A DNA stretch of 64,000 nt from an uncultured Bacteroidota bacterium (GTDB lineage: Bacteria; Bacteroidota; Bacteroidia; Bacteroidales; P3). The position numbers and the translations under genes were made by a program. Each line of letters starts with the position of its first letter. Position 1 is the first letter of the stretch. Below the pieces are notes generated by a model. That model saw nothing but the letters and a program-made list of their open reading frames with translations. It was not told the DNA's origin and did not search any database. This document shows positions 17,684 through 27,716 of this stretch, in pieces. The stretch is from contig CACYKY010000004.1 of assembly GCA_902775135.1 (NCBI GenBank), forward strand, positions 1 to 64,000, written 5' to 3'.

Positions 17684-19060
17684 TTACTGGTTATTGATTT
17701 GTAGATTGGGGAAGGTGCAGTCCTTGAACTCGTCGGCAAGGCGGATATAGGTACGCTTGGCTTGCTTGCGGGCCCACTCGAGCATACGTTTCTGCTTGGC
17801 AGCGGCAAGGGCGGCATTGTAGATATTGTCGTAATCGTCGGTGAGGTTGGCTTTGTGGGCAGGGTATTTGCGGTTGAGGCGGACGATGCGGTAGGCGTCC
17901 TTGTTATCTTCGGTCTTGAAGGCAGTGGCGTTGGAGATATCTCCCACATCCATTCCCTGGACACCGATGGCATAATAGCTCTCCTTGAGGGCTTCGGCAT
18001 CAAAGCGGTTGCTGCCGTCGGTGCTGTTGGTCACCGTGCCACCCTGCTTGGCGTTGTTGGCGGTGCTATACTGCTTGGCAGCATCCTCGAAGGAAATGTT
18101 GCCCGAGCGGATCTCAGAGGCTATGCTGTCGAGCTGCATGCGGGTGCGCAGAAGGTCCTCGGACGACACTTTAGGGATGATGAGTATATGGCGGGCATTG
18201 ATGGTATTGCCACGACGCTCAATGAGTTGGATGATGTGGAAACCGAACTGGGTCTCGATGATGGGCGACACCTCGCCGGGTTTCAGGGCAAAAGCTGCCG
18301 ACTCAAACTCAGCAACCATCCTGCCACGGGGGAAGAAACCCAGTTCGCCGCCTTTGCGGGCGGAGCCGGGGTCTTGCGAATACAGCGCGGCAAGCATAGA
18401 GAAACTTTCGCCCTTGACAATACGCTCGCGAAGCTCAGCAAGCTCAGCACGGACACGGTCACGTTCGGTTTCAGGAATGGTAGGCTGAATCACGATTTCG
18501 GAAATCTCATAACGTTCGGGCATCATCGGGAGGCTGTCGGCGGGGAGCGAATTGAAGAATTCTGTCACCTCTGCAGGTGTCACCTTGACATTCTCGGTGA
18601 TGCTGTATTCGACGCTGCGGCTGAGGAGGTTGGTACGGATCATACGGTCGTATTGTTCCTTCAGCTCATCGTAGGCAAAGCCTGTCGCCTCGCGGATGGC
18701 CTCCTTGGAGCCATAGCGTTCAAGGTCGCCCTGAAGGAAACTTTCAAGGTATTGATTCACCTCCTCGTCACTCACTTCAACACTGTCCACCTCGCCTTTG
18801 TGCACAAGAAGCTGCGTTAGAATGAGGTTCTCCAAAATGGCACAGCGGCTGTTTTGTGCATCGGTCATGCCGGAGCGAAGACGCATTTGAGCGAACGAAC
18901 GTTCGACATCAGAATACTTCACAATATTCTTACCCACCACGGCGGCAATACCGTCGACAATGGTTCCAGCAGACTTCTGAGGTTGCGCATAAACAGGCGT
19001 AGCCTCAAGCTGCAGGAGTAAGAGCAAGGCCGCGAGGGCCGGGAATATAGTCTTTTTCAT
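17684..19060 (-). CDS. SurA-type periplasmic peptidyl-prolyl isomerase/chaperone
   Basis: 458 residues. Signal peptide 1-25, a SurA N-terminal chaperone domain (about 30-175, with [19 protein letters not shown]), then two parvulin-type domains. The first is complete ([44 protein letters not shown]). The second is divergent ([10 protein letters not shown], then KQGGTVTN and [15 protein letters not shown]). It would help outer-membrane proteins fold in the periplasm. It overlaps the preceding foldase-like gene by one base, giving an operon of three related genes ahead of moxR. Confidence 0.92.
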   Translation of the reverse strand: MKKTIFPALAALLLLLQLEATPVYAQPQKSAGTIVDGIAAVVGKNIVKYSDVERSFAQMRLRSGMTDAQNSRCAILENLILTQLLVHKGEVDSVEVSDEEVNQYLESFLQGDLERYGSKEAIREATGFAYDELKEQYDRMIRTNLLSRSVEYSITENVKVTPAEVTEFFNSLPADSLPMMPERYEISEIVIQPTIPETERDRVRAELAELRERIVKGESFSMLAALYSQDPGSARKGGELGFFPRGRMVAEFESAAFALKPGEVSPIIETQFGFHIIQLIERRGNTINARHILIIPKVSSEDLLRTRMQLDSIASEIRSGNISFEDAAKQYSTANNAKQGGTVTNSTDGSNRFDAEALKESYYAIGVQGMDVGDISNATAFKTEDNKDAYRIVRLNRKYPAHKANLTDDYDNIYNAALAAAKQKRMLEWARKQAKRTYIRLADEFKDCTFPNLQINNQ

Positions 19061-19938
19061 CAGGATGCTTGGAGTTTACGTTTCACATGACCTCCTTCCT
19101 CAGCCTCTTTGAGGAGGTCGGAACGGAGCTTGTTGAGTATATAGTTTTTTCTATGGTTGACGATGATGGCACGGATGTTGTCGCGCTGCAAGTCGATGGG
19201 CGAAGTCTCGTCGGTGACCTTGTAGTCGAGGATACGGGCGGCGTAGAAGAGAGAGTCGTCGGAGAAGGTGATGGTGCGATGCTGACGCAAGAATAGTTGC
19301 TCATTATAGGCGGTGACGGGTATGACCGTCTGCAGCGTAACAAAAGGTATCCATGCTGAGGCATCATAGTAACCATTGAAGCCGTTTCGGGAGGCAGTCT
19401 CCTCGAGTTCAAGGATATCGCTTTCGTTGAAGTTTCCTCGAAGCACTATCTTCTTGATTTTGGCAGTAGCGGGATTCTTTGCCGGTGCAGTGACATATAC
19501 GGCTTTCACAATACTGCTCTTAAGCAGGAACTCGCCCTTATGCTCATTGTAGTATTCCTTTATCTGACTGTCACTGACGGTGGTATCGATCAACTGGTCT
19601 ACAATCTGGCGTTCGTAAGCATAGGCCAGGAGGTTGTTCTTGTACTCCTGGAGTTCACGCGAAAAATCATTCTCGACGTTCTTCTTGGCCTTGGCCAAAA
19701 TGACAGCCTGACGAATCCATTGCTCAACATAGTTTCTGACAACGGTCATGCTGTCCTCGGCCGTCAGTCCTGCCGGCACCAAACCCTCGATATCGCTGCT
19801 ATGAAGTTCAAGGTCATAGACCTTGGCCACCACAGGCGAATCGTCGCCTGCGTGCGACGAGCAGGACGCCGCCATCAAGGCCACTGCCATCAGTATTATG
19901 GCTGTCCGTCGGTTAGAACTTGATCGCGTCAACGACAT
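19060..19938 (-). CDS. SurA-N-like lipoprotein without an isomerase domain
   Basis: 292 residues. Residues 1-26 form a lipoprotein signal (arginines, hydrophobic run, lipobox LMAASC). The mature part starts with [20 protein letters not shown], which resembles the opening of SurA-type chaperone domains, then a long helical segment ([20 protein letters not shown]) and [14 protein letters not shown], a typical SurA/PrsA segment. No parvulin active-site pattern follows. It overlaps the end of the upstream foldase gene by 26 bp and the next gene by one base. Probably a chaperone partner in the same operon. Confidence 0.75.
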   Translation of the reverse strand: MSLTRSSSNRRTAIILMAVALMAASCSSHAGDDSPVVAKVYDLELHSSDIEGLVPAGLTAEDSMTVVRNYVEQWIRQAVILAKAKKNVENDFSRELQEYKNNLLAYAYERQIVDQLIDTTVSDSQIKEYYNEHKGEFLLKSSIVKAVYVTAPAKNPATAKIKKIVLRGNFNESDILELEETASRNGFNGYYDASAWIPFVTLQTVIPVTAYNEQLFLRQHRTITFSDDSLFYAARILDYKVTDETSPIDLQRDNIRAIIVNHRKNYILNKLRSDLLKEAEEGGHVKRKLQAS

Positions 19939-22000
19939 TCTTGTGTATTTTCACTCTGTATTTGCTGCGGAGTTCCTTGTTGAGGTTCTCTTCCACCTCG
20001 TTCTGCCATGCGTTGAGGTAGTAGCCACGGGCTTCAAACTGGCCTTTGAGACAGGGTTCAATGATGTCCTGAACCACAAGCAGGCGGTAGCCTTTGCCGG
20101 AATGGACTGCATAGACGCCCGTCTTCCACTGGTCGTCGGCGAGAAGGTTCTGCTTGGTCTTTTCCACCAACTCAAGGCTGCTCTTCACAGGCTCTGCCAC
20201 CTCGCACTTCTTCTTGTCGACCTTCTTCATCAGAGACTCCTGCATTTCTGCCATCGAGGGGTTTTTGCTGAAGGATTTGCGGAGAATCTTGAGGGCCTTT
20301 TCGGAATCGAGGCAACGGCTGTCTTCAATATCGAAAACAACCACACGCGCGCGTGTACGCCAAAAATAAATGGAATCGCTGGGCACGGAGAGACTCTTTT
20401 TGGCACTCTCGCGGGCATAGAAGCCTGCAAATCCAGCGCTATCCTTGATGGCTTTGGTCCATATCATCTGCTCATTGTAGTTGAATATCAACAGTCCTCG
20501 GCGATACTCTTCCACAAGCTCGGCGAAGTCGGGATGTTCCTTCTCGAGTTGGCTGTCGGCATAGGCAATGGCAATGCTGTCAAGGAAGTCATCGTAGCGC
20601 TGGGCAGCATAGTAGGAAAGTTCTGTGTGGGGAGTACGTTTCTGGGTGCGGCGGATGAAGTCGACCACATCGAGCAGGCGGTATTCCTTGCCGGGGACCC
20701 GTGCCAGCACGGGGTTCTCTGTAAAGACCGAATCGGGGGCCGTCCATTTGCCGGAGAAGACCCTGTCGTCAAGGTGCGGTATCAGCCCGTTGATATTGGC
20801 CTGCATCACCACAGGCTGGTTCTTCTTTTTCTTCTTGCCCTTCTGGGGCACGGGGGTGGTGGTCAGGTCTACCACGCCGTATTTCTTCTTGGCCATGGTG
20901 GCGAAGGATTTGCGGGAGGCGTTGCCACGCGGGTCGCGGACCATGCGCTGGCGATAATAGGGCTCCAATTTATCGAACGAGGGGCGCTCCTCGCGCTTGA
21001 CGAGTTTCACCAAGTGCCATCCATACTGGGTGTAGAACGGACGTGACACCTCACCCTCCTGCAGACGGCTGATGATGGTGATATACTCGGGAGGCAGCTG
21101 GCGCATCTCGACATCCTCCAGTAGGCCGCCCTTTTGGGCAGTGGAGCGGTCGTCGCTCTGACGAACGATGGTTTCAAATGGGGTGCCCGACATGAGCTGG
21201 TCGTAGAGGATGGTCACCTCCTGGCGAGCATTGTGGTTGCGATTCCAATAGTGCTGGATAGTGACCTTGCCATAGTGCTCCACCCGCTCGACGACCTTGA
21301 TGATATGGTAGCCGAAACGGGTACGGACGGGCATGCTGAGCTCGCCGGGTTCCAGAGTATAGGCGGCATTCTCGAAGGGGTAGACCATGTCGAAGGCTGT
21401 GAAGTAGCCCAAGTCACCCTCGTTGGGTTGTATCTTGGCCTTGGGGTCGACGCGACGAGCCTCCTCGATGGCCACATCATGGAAATTCTCTCCGTCCAAA
21501 ACACGCTTGCGCAATTCGAGTGCACGGTTGTATGCGGCAAGGGTATCGGCAGGCTCCGCGTCGAGGCCCACCTTCACCAAGATGTGCATGGCATGCACGG
21601 CATAGCGATTACGGTCGTAGGCTTCGTGCAATATGTGGGAAAGCATGGCGGAGTCGATAAGGTAGGGAGCGGCGAGTTCAGCGCGATACTTGGCCAGTTC
21701 GTTGCGCAGAGCGGCGGCAGTGTCGAGTCCCAGGGCTCGCGCGTCGCGAAGTTTGGCCTGGAAATTGGCATAGAGTTCCACATATTCGTCGAGGGCAGCA
21801 CGCTTCTCGGCCTCGCTAGCTCCTTTGGCCACGAGGTTGTCGCCGACACTCTGCATGAAATCCTTCATGAATTCCTGCTGACGTATCTGCCGTCCCCCGA
21901 CTTCAACAACAACGGGATTTTCCTGAGCTTGGGAAATTGAAAATTGAAAATTGAAAATTGAAATGAGGGCCGCAGCCAACAATATCTTCTTCATCATCAA
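19913..22000 (-). CDS. large periplasmic parvulin-type peptidyl-prolyl isomerase
   Basis: 695 residues. Signal peptide at 1-25, SurA-like chaperone segment to about 125, a parvulin domain at about 130-235 (VHAMHILVKV, GDLGYFTAFDMVYPFENAAY, RTRFGYHIIKVV) and a second at about 240-345 (AQKGGLLEDVEMRQLPPEY, YGWHLVKLV). The C-terminal 340 residues are helical and of no known domain. Oddly, the hydrophobic core of the signal peptide (residues about 13-23, [11 protein letters not shown]) is encoded by a GAAAATT repeat read in the reverse sense. Three consecutive Met codons open the gene; any could be the start. Confidence 0.88.
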   Translation of the reverse strand: MMMKKILLAAALISIFNFQFSISQAQENPVVVEVGGRQIRQQEFMKDFMQSVGDNLVAKGASEAEKRAALDEYVELYANFQAKLRDARALGLDTAAALRNELAKYRAELAAPYLIDSAMLSHILHEAYDRNRYAVHAMHILVKVGLDAEPADTLAAYNRALELRKRVLDGENFHDVAIEEARRVDPKAKIQPNEGDLGYFTAFDMVYPFENAAYTLEPGELSMPVRTRFGYHIIKVVERVEHYGKVTIQHYWNRNHNARQEVTILYDQLMSGTPFETIVRQSDDRSTAQKGGLLEDVEMRQLPPEYITIISRLQEGEVSRPFYTQYGWHLVKLVKREERPSFDKLEPYYRQRMVRDPRGNASRKSFATMAKKKYGVVDLTTTPVPQKGKKKKKNQPVVMQANINGLIPHLDDRVFSGKWTAPDSVFTENPVLARVPGKEYRLLDVVDFIRRTQKRTPHTELSYYAAQRYDDFLDSIAIAYADSQLEKEHPDFAELVEEYRRGLLIFNYNEQMIWTKAIKDSAGFAGFYARESAKKSLSVPSDSIYFWRTRARVVVFDIEDSRCLDSEKALKILRKSFSKNPSMAEMQESLMKKVDKKKCEVAEPVKSSLELVEKTKQNLLADDQWKTGVYAVHSGKGYRLLVVQDIIEPCLKGQFEARGYYLNAWQNEVEENLNKELRSKYRVKIHKNVVDAIKF
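21932..21964. repeat. GAAAATT-type tandem repeat inside a signal peptide
   Basis: Four to five 7-bp units on the plus strand. The gene is on the minus strand, so it reads AATTTTC units, which have no stop in any frame and encode Phe/Ile/Asn/Gln/Ser. Confidence 0.85.
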
Positions 22001-22030
22001 CTCTTAACTTTAACTGTAAAATCTTATCTC

Positions 22031-23503
22031 TTATCTGGAATAGTTGGGGGCTTCGCGGGTGATGGCAATGTCATGCGGATGGCTCTCGGTACGGCCGGCA
22101 TCGGTGATGCGGATGAACTTGGCCTTCTGCAGGTCGGTGATGGTGCGGCTGCCTGTGTATCCCATGCCGGCCTTGAGGCCACCCACCATCTGGTAGAGCA
22201 CCTCGGCGAGGGTACCCTTGTAGGGCACGCGTCCCACGACACCTTCGGGGACAAGTTTCTTGACATCGGTCTCCTTGTCCTGGAAATAGCGGTCCTTCGA
22301 ACCACTCTGCATGGCCTCGAGCGAACCCATGCCACGATAGGATTTGAACTTGCGGCCCTCGAAGATGATGGTCTCGCCGGGAGCCTCCTCCACACCTGCC
22401 ACCAGGCTGCCCACCATGACGCTGCTGGCGCCGGCAGCAAGAGCTTTGACGATGTCGCCGCTGTAGCGGATACCACCGTCAGCGATGACAGGCACGTCGT
22501 AGCCACCCTGCTTGAGGGCGCCGCAGACCTCACAGATGGCTGTGAGCTGGGGCACGCCAATGCCGGCCACAATACGTGTGGAGCAGATGCTTCCAGGTCC
22601 GATACCCACCTTGATGGCATCGGCACCGGCTTCGGCAAGCATCAAAGCGGCTTCGCCGGTAGCAATGTTGCCCACAACGACATCGATGTTGTCATATTTG
22701 GCTTTCACGCTCTTGAGGGCTTCCACCACGCGGATGGAATGGCCATGGGCGGTGTCGATGACGATGGCATCGGCGCCGGCCTTCACCAGGGCGTCCACGC
22801 GGTCCATCATGTCGGGCGTGATGCCCACGCCAGCGGCCACTCGCAGACGGCCGTTGCTGTCCTTGCAGGCGTTGGGGCGCTCTTTGGTCTTCATGATGTC
22901 GCGGTAGGTGATGAGTCCCATGAACTGGCCCTCCTCGTTGACCACGGGCAGCTTCTCGATCTTGTGCTGCTGCAGGATGTCCGTAGCCTCTGCGAAAGTG
23001 GTGCCCACATGGGTGGTGATGAGCTTGGTAATCATGATTTCGCTCAAGGGGCGTTCCATGTCGCGCTCAAAGCGGAGGTCGCGGTTGGTCACCATGCCGA
23101 TAAGCATGCGGTTCTCGTCGACGATGGGGATGCCGCCAATGCCGTACTCTTCCATCAGGTGGAGGGCGTCCTTCACCTTGGCCTCCTTGTTGAGGGTCAC
23201 GGGGTCGATAATCATACCGTTCTCGGCACGTTTCACCTTGCGGACCTCATTGGCCTGGCGCTCGATGCTCATGTTCTTGTGCAGCACGCCGATGCCGCCT
23301 TCCTGAGCCATTCCGATGGCCATAGCGGCCTCGGTCACGGTGTCCATTGCCGCGCTGACCAACGGGGTGTTCAGCGTGATGTTTTTCGAAAAACGGGATG
23401 CAACCGTCACCTCGCGGGGGAGGATTTCGGAGTAAGCGGGGACGAGCAGAACGTCGTCATAAGTGAGGCCTTCGCCGATGAATTTAGAGGTGTCTGTATA
23501 CAT
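22031..23503 (-). CDS. guaB: inosine-5'-monophosphate dehydrogenase
   Basis: 490 residues. The TIM-barrel enzyme core is split by a pair of CBS domains (about 95-210). The active-site loop [13 protein letters not shown] carries the catalytic cysteine; DTAHGHS and the flap region ([11 protein letters not shown], then [13 protein letters not shown]) are all present. It oxidises IMP to XMP with NAD, the committed step of GTP synthesis. It stands 30 bp before the foldase operon and has its own TATCTTTG promoter at 23539-23546, so the downstream foldase and moxR genes may be expressed from the guaB promoter. Confidence 0.97.
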   Translation of the reverse strand: MYTDTSKFIGEGLTYDDVLLVPAYSEILPREVTVASRFSKNITLNTPLVSAAMDTVTEAAMAIGMAQEGGIGVLHKNMSIERQANEVRKVKRAENGMIIDPVTLNKEAKVKDALHLMEEYGIGGIPIVDENRMLIGMVTNRDLRFERDMERPLSEIMITKLITTHVGTTFAEATDILQQHKIEKLPVVNEEGQFMGLITYRDIMKTKERPNACKDSNGRLRVAAGVGITPDMMDRVDALVKAGADAIVIDTAHGHSIRVVEALKSVKAKYDNIDVVVGNIATGEAALMLAEAGADAIKVGIGPGSICSTRIVAGIGVPQLTAICEVCGALKQGGYDVPVIADGGIRYSGDIVKALAAGASSVMVGSLVAGVEEAPGETIIFEGRKFKSYRGMGSLEAMQSGSKDRYFQDKETDVKKLVPEGVVGRVPYKGTLAEVLYQMVGGLKAGMGYTGSRTITDLQKAKFIRITDAGRTESHPHDIAITREAPNYSR

Positions 23504-23538
23504 ATCTTACAAATTTTATTCTTAAAAATATTAATTTG

Positions 23539-23546
23539 CAAAGATA
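23539..23546 (-). promoter_or_regulatory. -7 promoter box for guaB
   Basis: Minus strand TATCTTTG, 36 bp before the guaB start. Confidence 0.7.
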
Positions 23547-23643
23547 CGACTTTTTTTTGATATGGCGGAATAAAAAATATCGTCCATAACCCAATCCGAT
23601 TCTTTTTGCATTGATTACCAGCCATCAACACTCCATTTTTTAA

Positions 23644-23700
23644 GCGGAAAGTGGAAAGTGGAAAGTGGAAAGTGAAAATTGAAAAGTGAAAAGTGAAAAG
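23644..23700. repeat. GGAAAGT tandem repeat between divergent promoters
   Basis: Four perfect GGAAAGT units followed by degenerate GAAAATT and GAAAAGT units. This is the only GGAAAGT array in the window that lies outside a gene. It ends 18 bp before the TATCTTTG box of the thioredoxin-like gene. Confidence 0.9.
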
Positions 23701-23717
23701 AGAAACAATTTTTTTCG

Positions 23718-23725
23718 TATCTTTG
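23718..23725 (+). promoter_or_regulatory. -7 promoter box for the TlpA-like gene
   Basis: TATCTTTG, with a leader of about 20 nt to the ATG at 23751. The -33 region is occupied by the degenerate repeat. Confidence 0.7.
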
Positions 23726-23750
23726 CAGCCGTTATTTAATAGTGAAAACA

Positions 23751-24857
23751 ATGAAAAATACGATGCAACTATTTCTTGCAGCGGCATTTATGTTTGTGCT
23801 GGCCGGTTGCGGAACCAAGGACGGTTTTGTGCTCGAAGGTTCGTTCCCAAACAACGACCAAGACGGCACGACAATCTATCTCCTGAACAAGTCCACCGGT
23901 GGCACCGTGATGGACAGCACGGTGGTAAAAGGCAACCGCTTCACCTTCAAGGGCACGGTGGACGAGCCTTGGGTGGCCACGTTCGCACGCTACGGTTTCG
24001 AATGCATCATTGAGCCCGGCACCATCCACATGTCTTACGACAGCGTCTGGGGCACCCCGCTCAACGACCGTCTGCAGCATTTCGGCATGTCACAGGAAGT
24101 TCAGGATAGGTTTGCCGAGTTGGACAAGTGGCAGATGCTGATCAGCATGGCCGAGGGCGACGAGCGCGCGGCCGCCGAGCAGACACTCGACAGCTTGAAC
24201 ACCCTCGCTGTGGCTCTAATGATGAAAGAGTTGACCGCTTTCTACAACGATAACAAGGACAACATCATTGGCGCCATCATCCTTGAATCGATAGCCAGCA
24301 CCAATGAGTTGACTTTTAGCCAGCTCGACAGCATGATGCGCGAAGCTTCACCCATTGTGGCCAACTACCAGCCCTTGACCTATTGGCTGGAAAGCATGCG
24401 CAAAGCCGAGTCTACGGCGGTGGGGCACCCCTACATCGACATTGAGGGCCAGTGGTGGTCGGCCTCCGGAGCATGGAACAACGGCCATCTCAGCGACCTG
24501 GCCAACGGCCATCTAACCCTTGTGGACTTCTTCGCCTCGTGGTGCAATCCCTGCCGTCAGGAAATCAAAAACACGCTCATCGGTCTCCGCGACAAATACA
24601 AGGACCTCCGCATGGTGGGTATCAACGTATGGGAACGCGGCAATGCCTCCAAGCGTGCCGCCGACCTGCAGAGGGTCATTGATGACCTCGGCATCAACTA
24701 TCCCATCCTCGTCGACTCCACTCGCAACGCCACCGATACCTATGGTGTGCAGGGTATCCCGCAAATCATTCTCATCGGTCCCGACGGCACCATCCTCGCC
24801 CGCGACCTACGCGGCAAGGACATCGAGGATGCCATCAAAGAAGCGCTGAAAAAATGA
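23751..24857 (+). CDS. TlpA/ResA-type thioredoxin lipoprotein with DUF4369-like N-terminus
   Basis: 368 residues from the ATG at 23751 (a GTG at 23742 would add three residues). A lipoprotein signal ends in VLAGC. Residues about 25-110 (EGSFPNNDQDGTTIYLLNK, MDSTVVKGNRFTFKGTV) match the DUF4369 beta domain found before many Bacteroidetes thioredoxins; a helical linker follows. The thioredoxin domain (about 235-365) has the active site FASWCNPCRQE and the cis-proline loop GVQGIPQIILI. It is a periplasm-facing thiol reductase or oxidoreductase. It overlaps the next gene by four bases. Confidence 0.92.
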   Translation: MKNTMQLFLAAAFMFVLAGCGTKDGFVLEGSFPNNDQDGTTIYLLNKSTGGTVMDSTVVKGNRFTFKGTVDEPWVATFARYGFECIIEPGTIHMSYDSVWGTPLNDRLQHFGMSQEVQDRFAELDKWQMLISMAEGDERAAAEQTLDSLNTLAVALMMKELTAFYNDNKDNIIGAIILESIASTNELTFSQLDSMMREASPIVANYQPLTYWLESMRKAESTAVGHPYIDIEGQWWSASGAWNNGHLSDLANGHLTLVDFFASWCNPCRQEIKNTLIGLRDKYKDLRMVGINVWERGNASKRAADLQRVIDDLGINYPILVDSTRNATDTYGVQGIPQIILIGPDGTILARDLRGKDIEDAIKEALKK

Positions 24858-26038
24858 AAAAACTGTTGGGTTATATCGGTTTAATGGGATTGATGGGCGT
24901 TCTGCCTATAGGGTTCATTCATCCCATTAACCCCTCCCATGCCCAAGACACCAACCGTCTCTTCCTCCACGTCGACGGAGCCTCCTTCTTCATCGACAAC
25001 GAATACTTCGGCGACCGCCTCAGCGGCTACACGCTGCCAGGATTCGTGCTGCAGCCCAAGGTGGAATGGAAGCTGCACGACAAGGTAACCCTCAGCGGAG
25101 GTCTGCACTGGCTCTACTATTGGGGAGCTCGCGACTATCCTGCCACAACGGCCTATGGAGCCTACCCATTGTATGACAGCATTTCACGCCCCATGCATAT
25201 CCTTCCGTGGCTACAAGCCAAAATACAATTCACGCCGCAGATAAGGCTGAAGATGGGTTGTTTGGACAACAATGGTCACCGATTGCCCATGCCTCTCTAC
25301 AACGATGAACTCCAGCTGGTGGGCGACCCTGAGGCCGGTTTCGAGCTGGAGGCCAACGGCCGTTGGTTCAATGTGGACATCTGGGCCGACTGGCGCGAGT
25401 ACATCTGGGATCGCAGCCCAGTGCCCGAACGTTTCACCGCAGGTCTTTCCGGCAATCTATATCATTTTATCAATGATTTCTGGGAAATATATCTGCCATT
25501 GCATTTTGTCGTCCAGCATGAGGGTGGGCAAAACATGTCGGTGAGCCACAACATCAACAACAACTTCAACGCCGCCGCTGGATTGGGTATTTCCAACGAA
25601 TATCCCGTTTTCAACTGTTACTTCGACCTGAGTTGCCGTGTGATGTGGTATCACCAGCACGGCAACGCCACCGTACCCTTCTCCCAGGGCTGGGGCATCT
25701 ATCCCGAACTCCAAATGGAAATCTACGAACGTTGGCTCCTTCTGGCCAGCTACTGGCACGGAAAAGACTTCGTCCCTTTGCTGGGCAGTTGGCACTTCTC
25801 CAACCTCTCGGCCAACAGCGCCGGCCTGACCTTCGACCGCACACGTGTGGCCACGCTCAGCGTGGGGTGGAAATGGTACCCCCTGCCCTCGTGCGGGCTC
25901 ACGCTCAAAGGCATCCTCTATCACTACCTGCCTTCGACGGGAACTTTTGCCGACGGCACCACGCAGGAGTATGGCCATCGCAACCAGTTCTCCGTCGGTG
26001 TCTCGTTCTCTTTCATTCCCATCGTTCGCCTATACTGA
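24854..26038 (+). CDS. predicted outer-membrane beta-barrel protein
   Basis: 394 residues. N-terminal signal peptide (cleavage near HPINPSHA-QD), then alternating aromatic/polar strands (VEWKLHDKVTLSGGLHWLYYW, FELEANGRWFNVDIWADWREY) and a C-terminal strand FSVGVSFSFIPIVRLY ending in an aromatic region, as in outer-membrane barrels. No family recognised. The signal peptide DNA contains GGTTTAATGGG-like units, similar to the array at 47443-47481, so part of it may be repeat-derived. Coupled to the TlpA-like gene by an ATGA overlap. Confidence 0.75.
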   Translation: MKKLLGYIGLMGLMGVLPIGFIHPINPSHAQDTNRLFLHVDGASFFIDNEYFGDRLSGYTLPGFVLQPKVEWKLHDKVTLSGGLHWLYYWGARDYPATTAYGAYPLYDSISRPMHILPWLQAKIQFTPQIRLKMGCLDNNGHRLPMPLYNDELQLVGDPEAGFELEANGRWFNVDIWADWREYIWDRSPVPERFTAGLSGNLYHFINDFWEIYLPLHFVVQHEGGQNMSVSHNINNNFNAAAGLGISNEYPVFNCYFDLSCRVMWYHQHGNATVPFSQGWGIYPELQMEIYERWLLLASYWHGKDFVPLLGSWHFSNLSANSAGLTFDRTRVATLSVGWKWYPLPSCGLTLKGILYHYLPSTGTFADGTTQEYGHRNQFSVGVSFSFIPIVRLY

Positions 26039-26046
26039 AAAGAAAC

Positions 26047-26955
26047 ATGTTCCAACTCTACGACATAAACGGTCCTATCCATGCTATTCCTGAACCCACC
26101 TCCGTCACCGTCGGAGTCTTCGACGGGGTACACCGAGGGCACCAGGCGCTGCTGGCGCAGATGGAGGGAGCGCGGACGGTGGTGACGCTGACGGCACACC
26201 CGTCGTTTGTCTTGGGGCGCCGCGAGAGCGAATACTGGCTCGACGACCCCCAGGAGCACCTGCGCCTGCTCTTCGAGGCCGGGGCGAAATATGTGGCTGT
26301 ACTACCGTTCACGCGGGAAGTGGCGCAGATGACGGCCTGCGAGATGGCGCGGTGGATGTATGATCGGGTGCAGATGAGGAGCCTGCTCCTTGGTTATGAC
26401 AGCCGATTCGGAAGCAGGAACAACGACGACTTTGAGCGACTGCCGCTCCTGGCTGCGGAGCTGGGCTTCGAGTTGAGGCGTGGCGAGCCATTCCTGGTGG
26501 ATGGAGAGCCCATCAGTTCGAGCCGCATCCGCGAGAGTCTCGCCGAGGGACGGGTGGAAGAGACGGCCTCCCTGCTCGGACGCCCCTTTTCCATCACCGG
26601 CGTCGTTCTCCACGGTCGTGGTGTTGGACACACCCTCGGCTTCCCCACTGCGAACATCGACCTCACACAGACGCGCAAGATGCTGCCCAAGGATGGAGTC
26701 TACGCCGTCCATCTTTCCACTTTCCACTTTCCACTTTCCACTTTCAAAGGCATGGCCAATCTAGGAACTGCTCCCACCTTCGGCGTAGAAAAACCACTAT
26801 TGGAAGTCCACCTCCTCGACTTCGAGGGCGACCTCTACGGCCAAACCGTCACCGTCGAGTTCTCGCGCCGCCTCCGCGACATTGTGCGCTTCGATTCCAT
26901 CGAAGCGCTGCAACACCAGCTGCAAATAGACCTCCTCCAATGCCAACAGCTATGA
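26047..26955 (+). CDS. ribF: bifunctional riboflavin kinase/FAD synthetase
   Basis: 302 residues. The N-terminal FAD synthetase domain has VGVFDGVHRGHQ with the nucleotidyltransferase HxGH-like motif and SSSRIRESLAEG. The C-terminal flavokinase has GRGVGHTLGFPTANID with the PTAN signature and ANLGTAPTFG. It makes FMN and FAD from riboflavin. Residues 223-234 ([12 protein letters not shown] region) come from an in-frame GGAAAGT repeat read in reverse. It takes up the loop between GVYAV and the ANLGT strand, a place where other RibF proteins have a beta-hairpin of about the same length. Confidence 0.95.
   Translation: MFQLYDINGPIHAIPEPTSVTVGVFDGVHRGHQALLAQMEGARTVVTLTAHPSFVLGRRESEYWLDDPQEHLRLLFEAGAKYVAVLPFTREVAQMTACEMARWMYDRVQMRSLLLGYDSRFGSRNNDDFERLPLLAAELGFELRRGEPFLVDGEPISSSRIRESLAEGRVEETASLLGRPFSITGVVLHGRGVGHTLGFPTANIDLTQTRKMLPKDGVYAVHLSTFHFPLSTFKGMANLGTAPTFGVEKPLLEVHLLDFEGDLYGQTVTVEFSRRLRDIVRFDSIEALQHQLQIDLLQCQQL
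26713..26746. repeat. GGAAAGT repeat inside ribF
   Basis: Nearly five 7-bp units in reverse sense (ACTTTCC), encoding a Ser-Thr-Phe-His-Phe-Pro-Leu heptad in frame. Confidence 0.92.
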
Positions 26956-27716
26956 ATGACCTGCGTGTTACCTTCTTCCAGCAAGACATCGTATGGGGCG
27001 ACGCTGAAGCAAACCGACGCGCCGTAGAGGACAGTATGTTCCTTGTGCCTCACAACACCGACATTTTCGTGGTGCCCGAGACCTTCACCACGGGCTTCGG
27101 CGATCACATGGCCGCCTTGGCCGAGAATCCTATGGGGCCCACCTTTCGCTGGTCCCAGCAATTGGCCTCCAAACACAACTTCCTCTTCGTCGGCACCTGG
27201 ATTGTACGCGAAGGCGACAAATGCTACAACCGCATGCACTGGATATACCCTAATGGCTCCTTTGGTTGGTACGACAAAGCCCACACCTTCCGCGTCAGTG
27301 GCGAATACGATATCATCAGTCGCGGCACACAGCGTGAAGTATTCGAATACAAAGGCTGGAAGATTAAACCTGCCGTCTGCTACGACCTGCGCTTCCCCAA
27401 ATGGCTACGCAACGACAATTTAAGCTACGACCTCCTGCTCGTTTGTGCCAACTGGCCGGGAAGCCGCCACGAAGCTTGGACAACTCTACTCAAGGCTCGC
27501 GCAATTGAGAACCTTAGCTATGTGTTGGGTTGCAATCGCTGTGGTAAGGATGGCGTGGGAGGCGACTACACCGGCAATAGTGCCCTCATCGACTATAAGG
27601 GCTTCCCTGTGGCAGAAGCCGAAGCGGGCATTGAGGGACTTGCCTCCGTTGCGCTCGACAAAGGGAGACTCGACAACTTCCGCGAGCGATGGCCCCTTTA
27701 TCTTGATTTTGATTAA
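26952..27716 (+). CDS. nitrilase-superfamily omega-amidase (YafV-like)
   Basis: 254 residues from the ATG at 26952, which overlaps the ribF stop (ATGA). The catalytic triad of carbon-nitrogen hydrolases is present: Glu in VVPETFTTGF, Lys in WYDKAHTF, Cys in AVCYDLRFP. The family closest in motif layout is the omega-amidase/YafV group, which hydrolyses alpha-keto acid amides such as alpha-ketoglutaramate. It lies directly in front of mutS2 with no gap. Confidence 0.9.
   Translation: MNDLRVTFFQQDIVWGDAEANRRAVEDSMFLVPHNTDIFVVPETFTTGFGDHMAALAENPMGPTFRWSQQLASKHNFLFVGTWIVREGDKCYNRMHWIYPNGSFGWYDKAHTFRVSGEYDIISRGTQREVFEYKGWKIKPAVCYDLRFPKWLRNDNLSYDLLLVCANWPGSRHEAWTTLLKARAIENLSYVLGCNRCGKDGVGGDYTGNSALIDYKGFPVAEAEAGIEGLASVALDKGRLDNFRERWPLYLDFD

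Noticed and set aside
23644..23700. Repeat arrays as CRISPR
   Set aside because: Units are 7-10 bp without unique spacers, and no cas gene is present.
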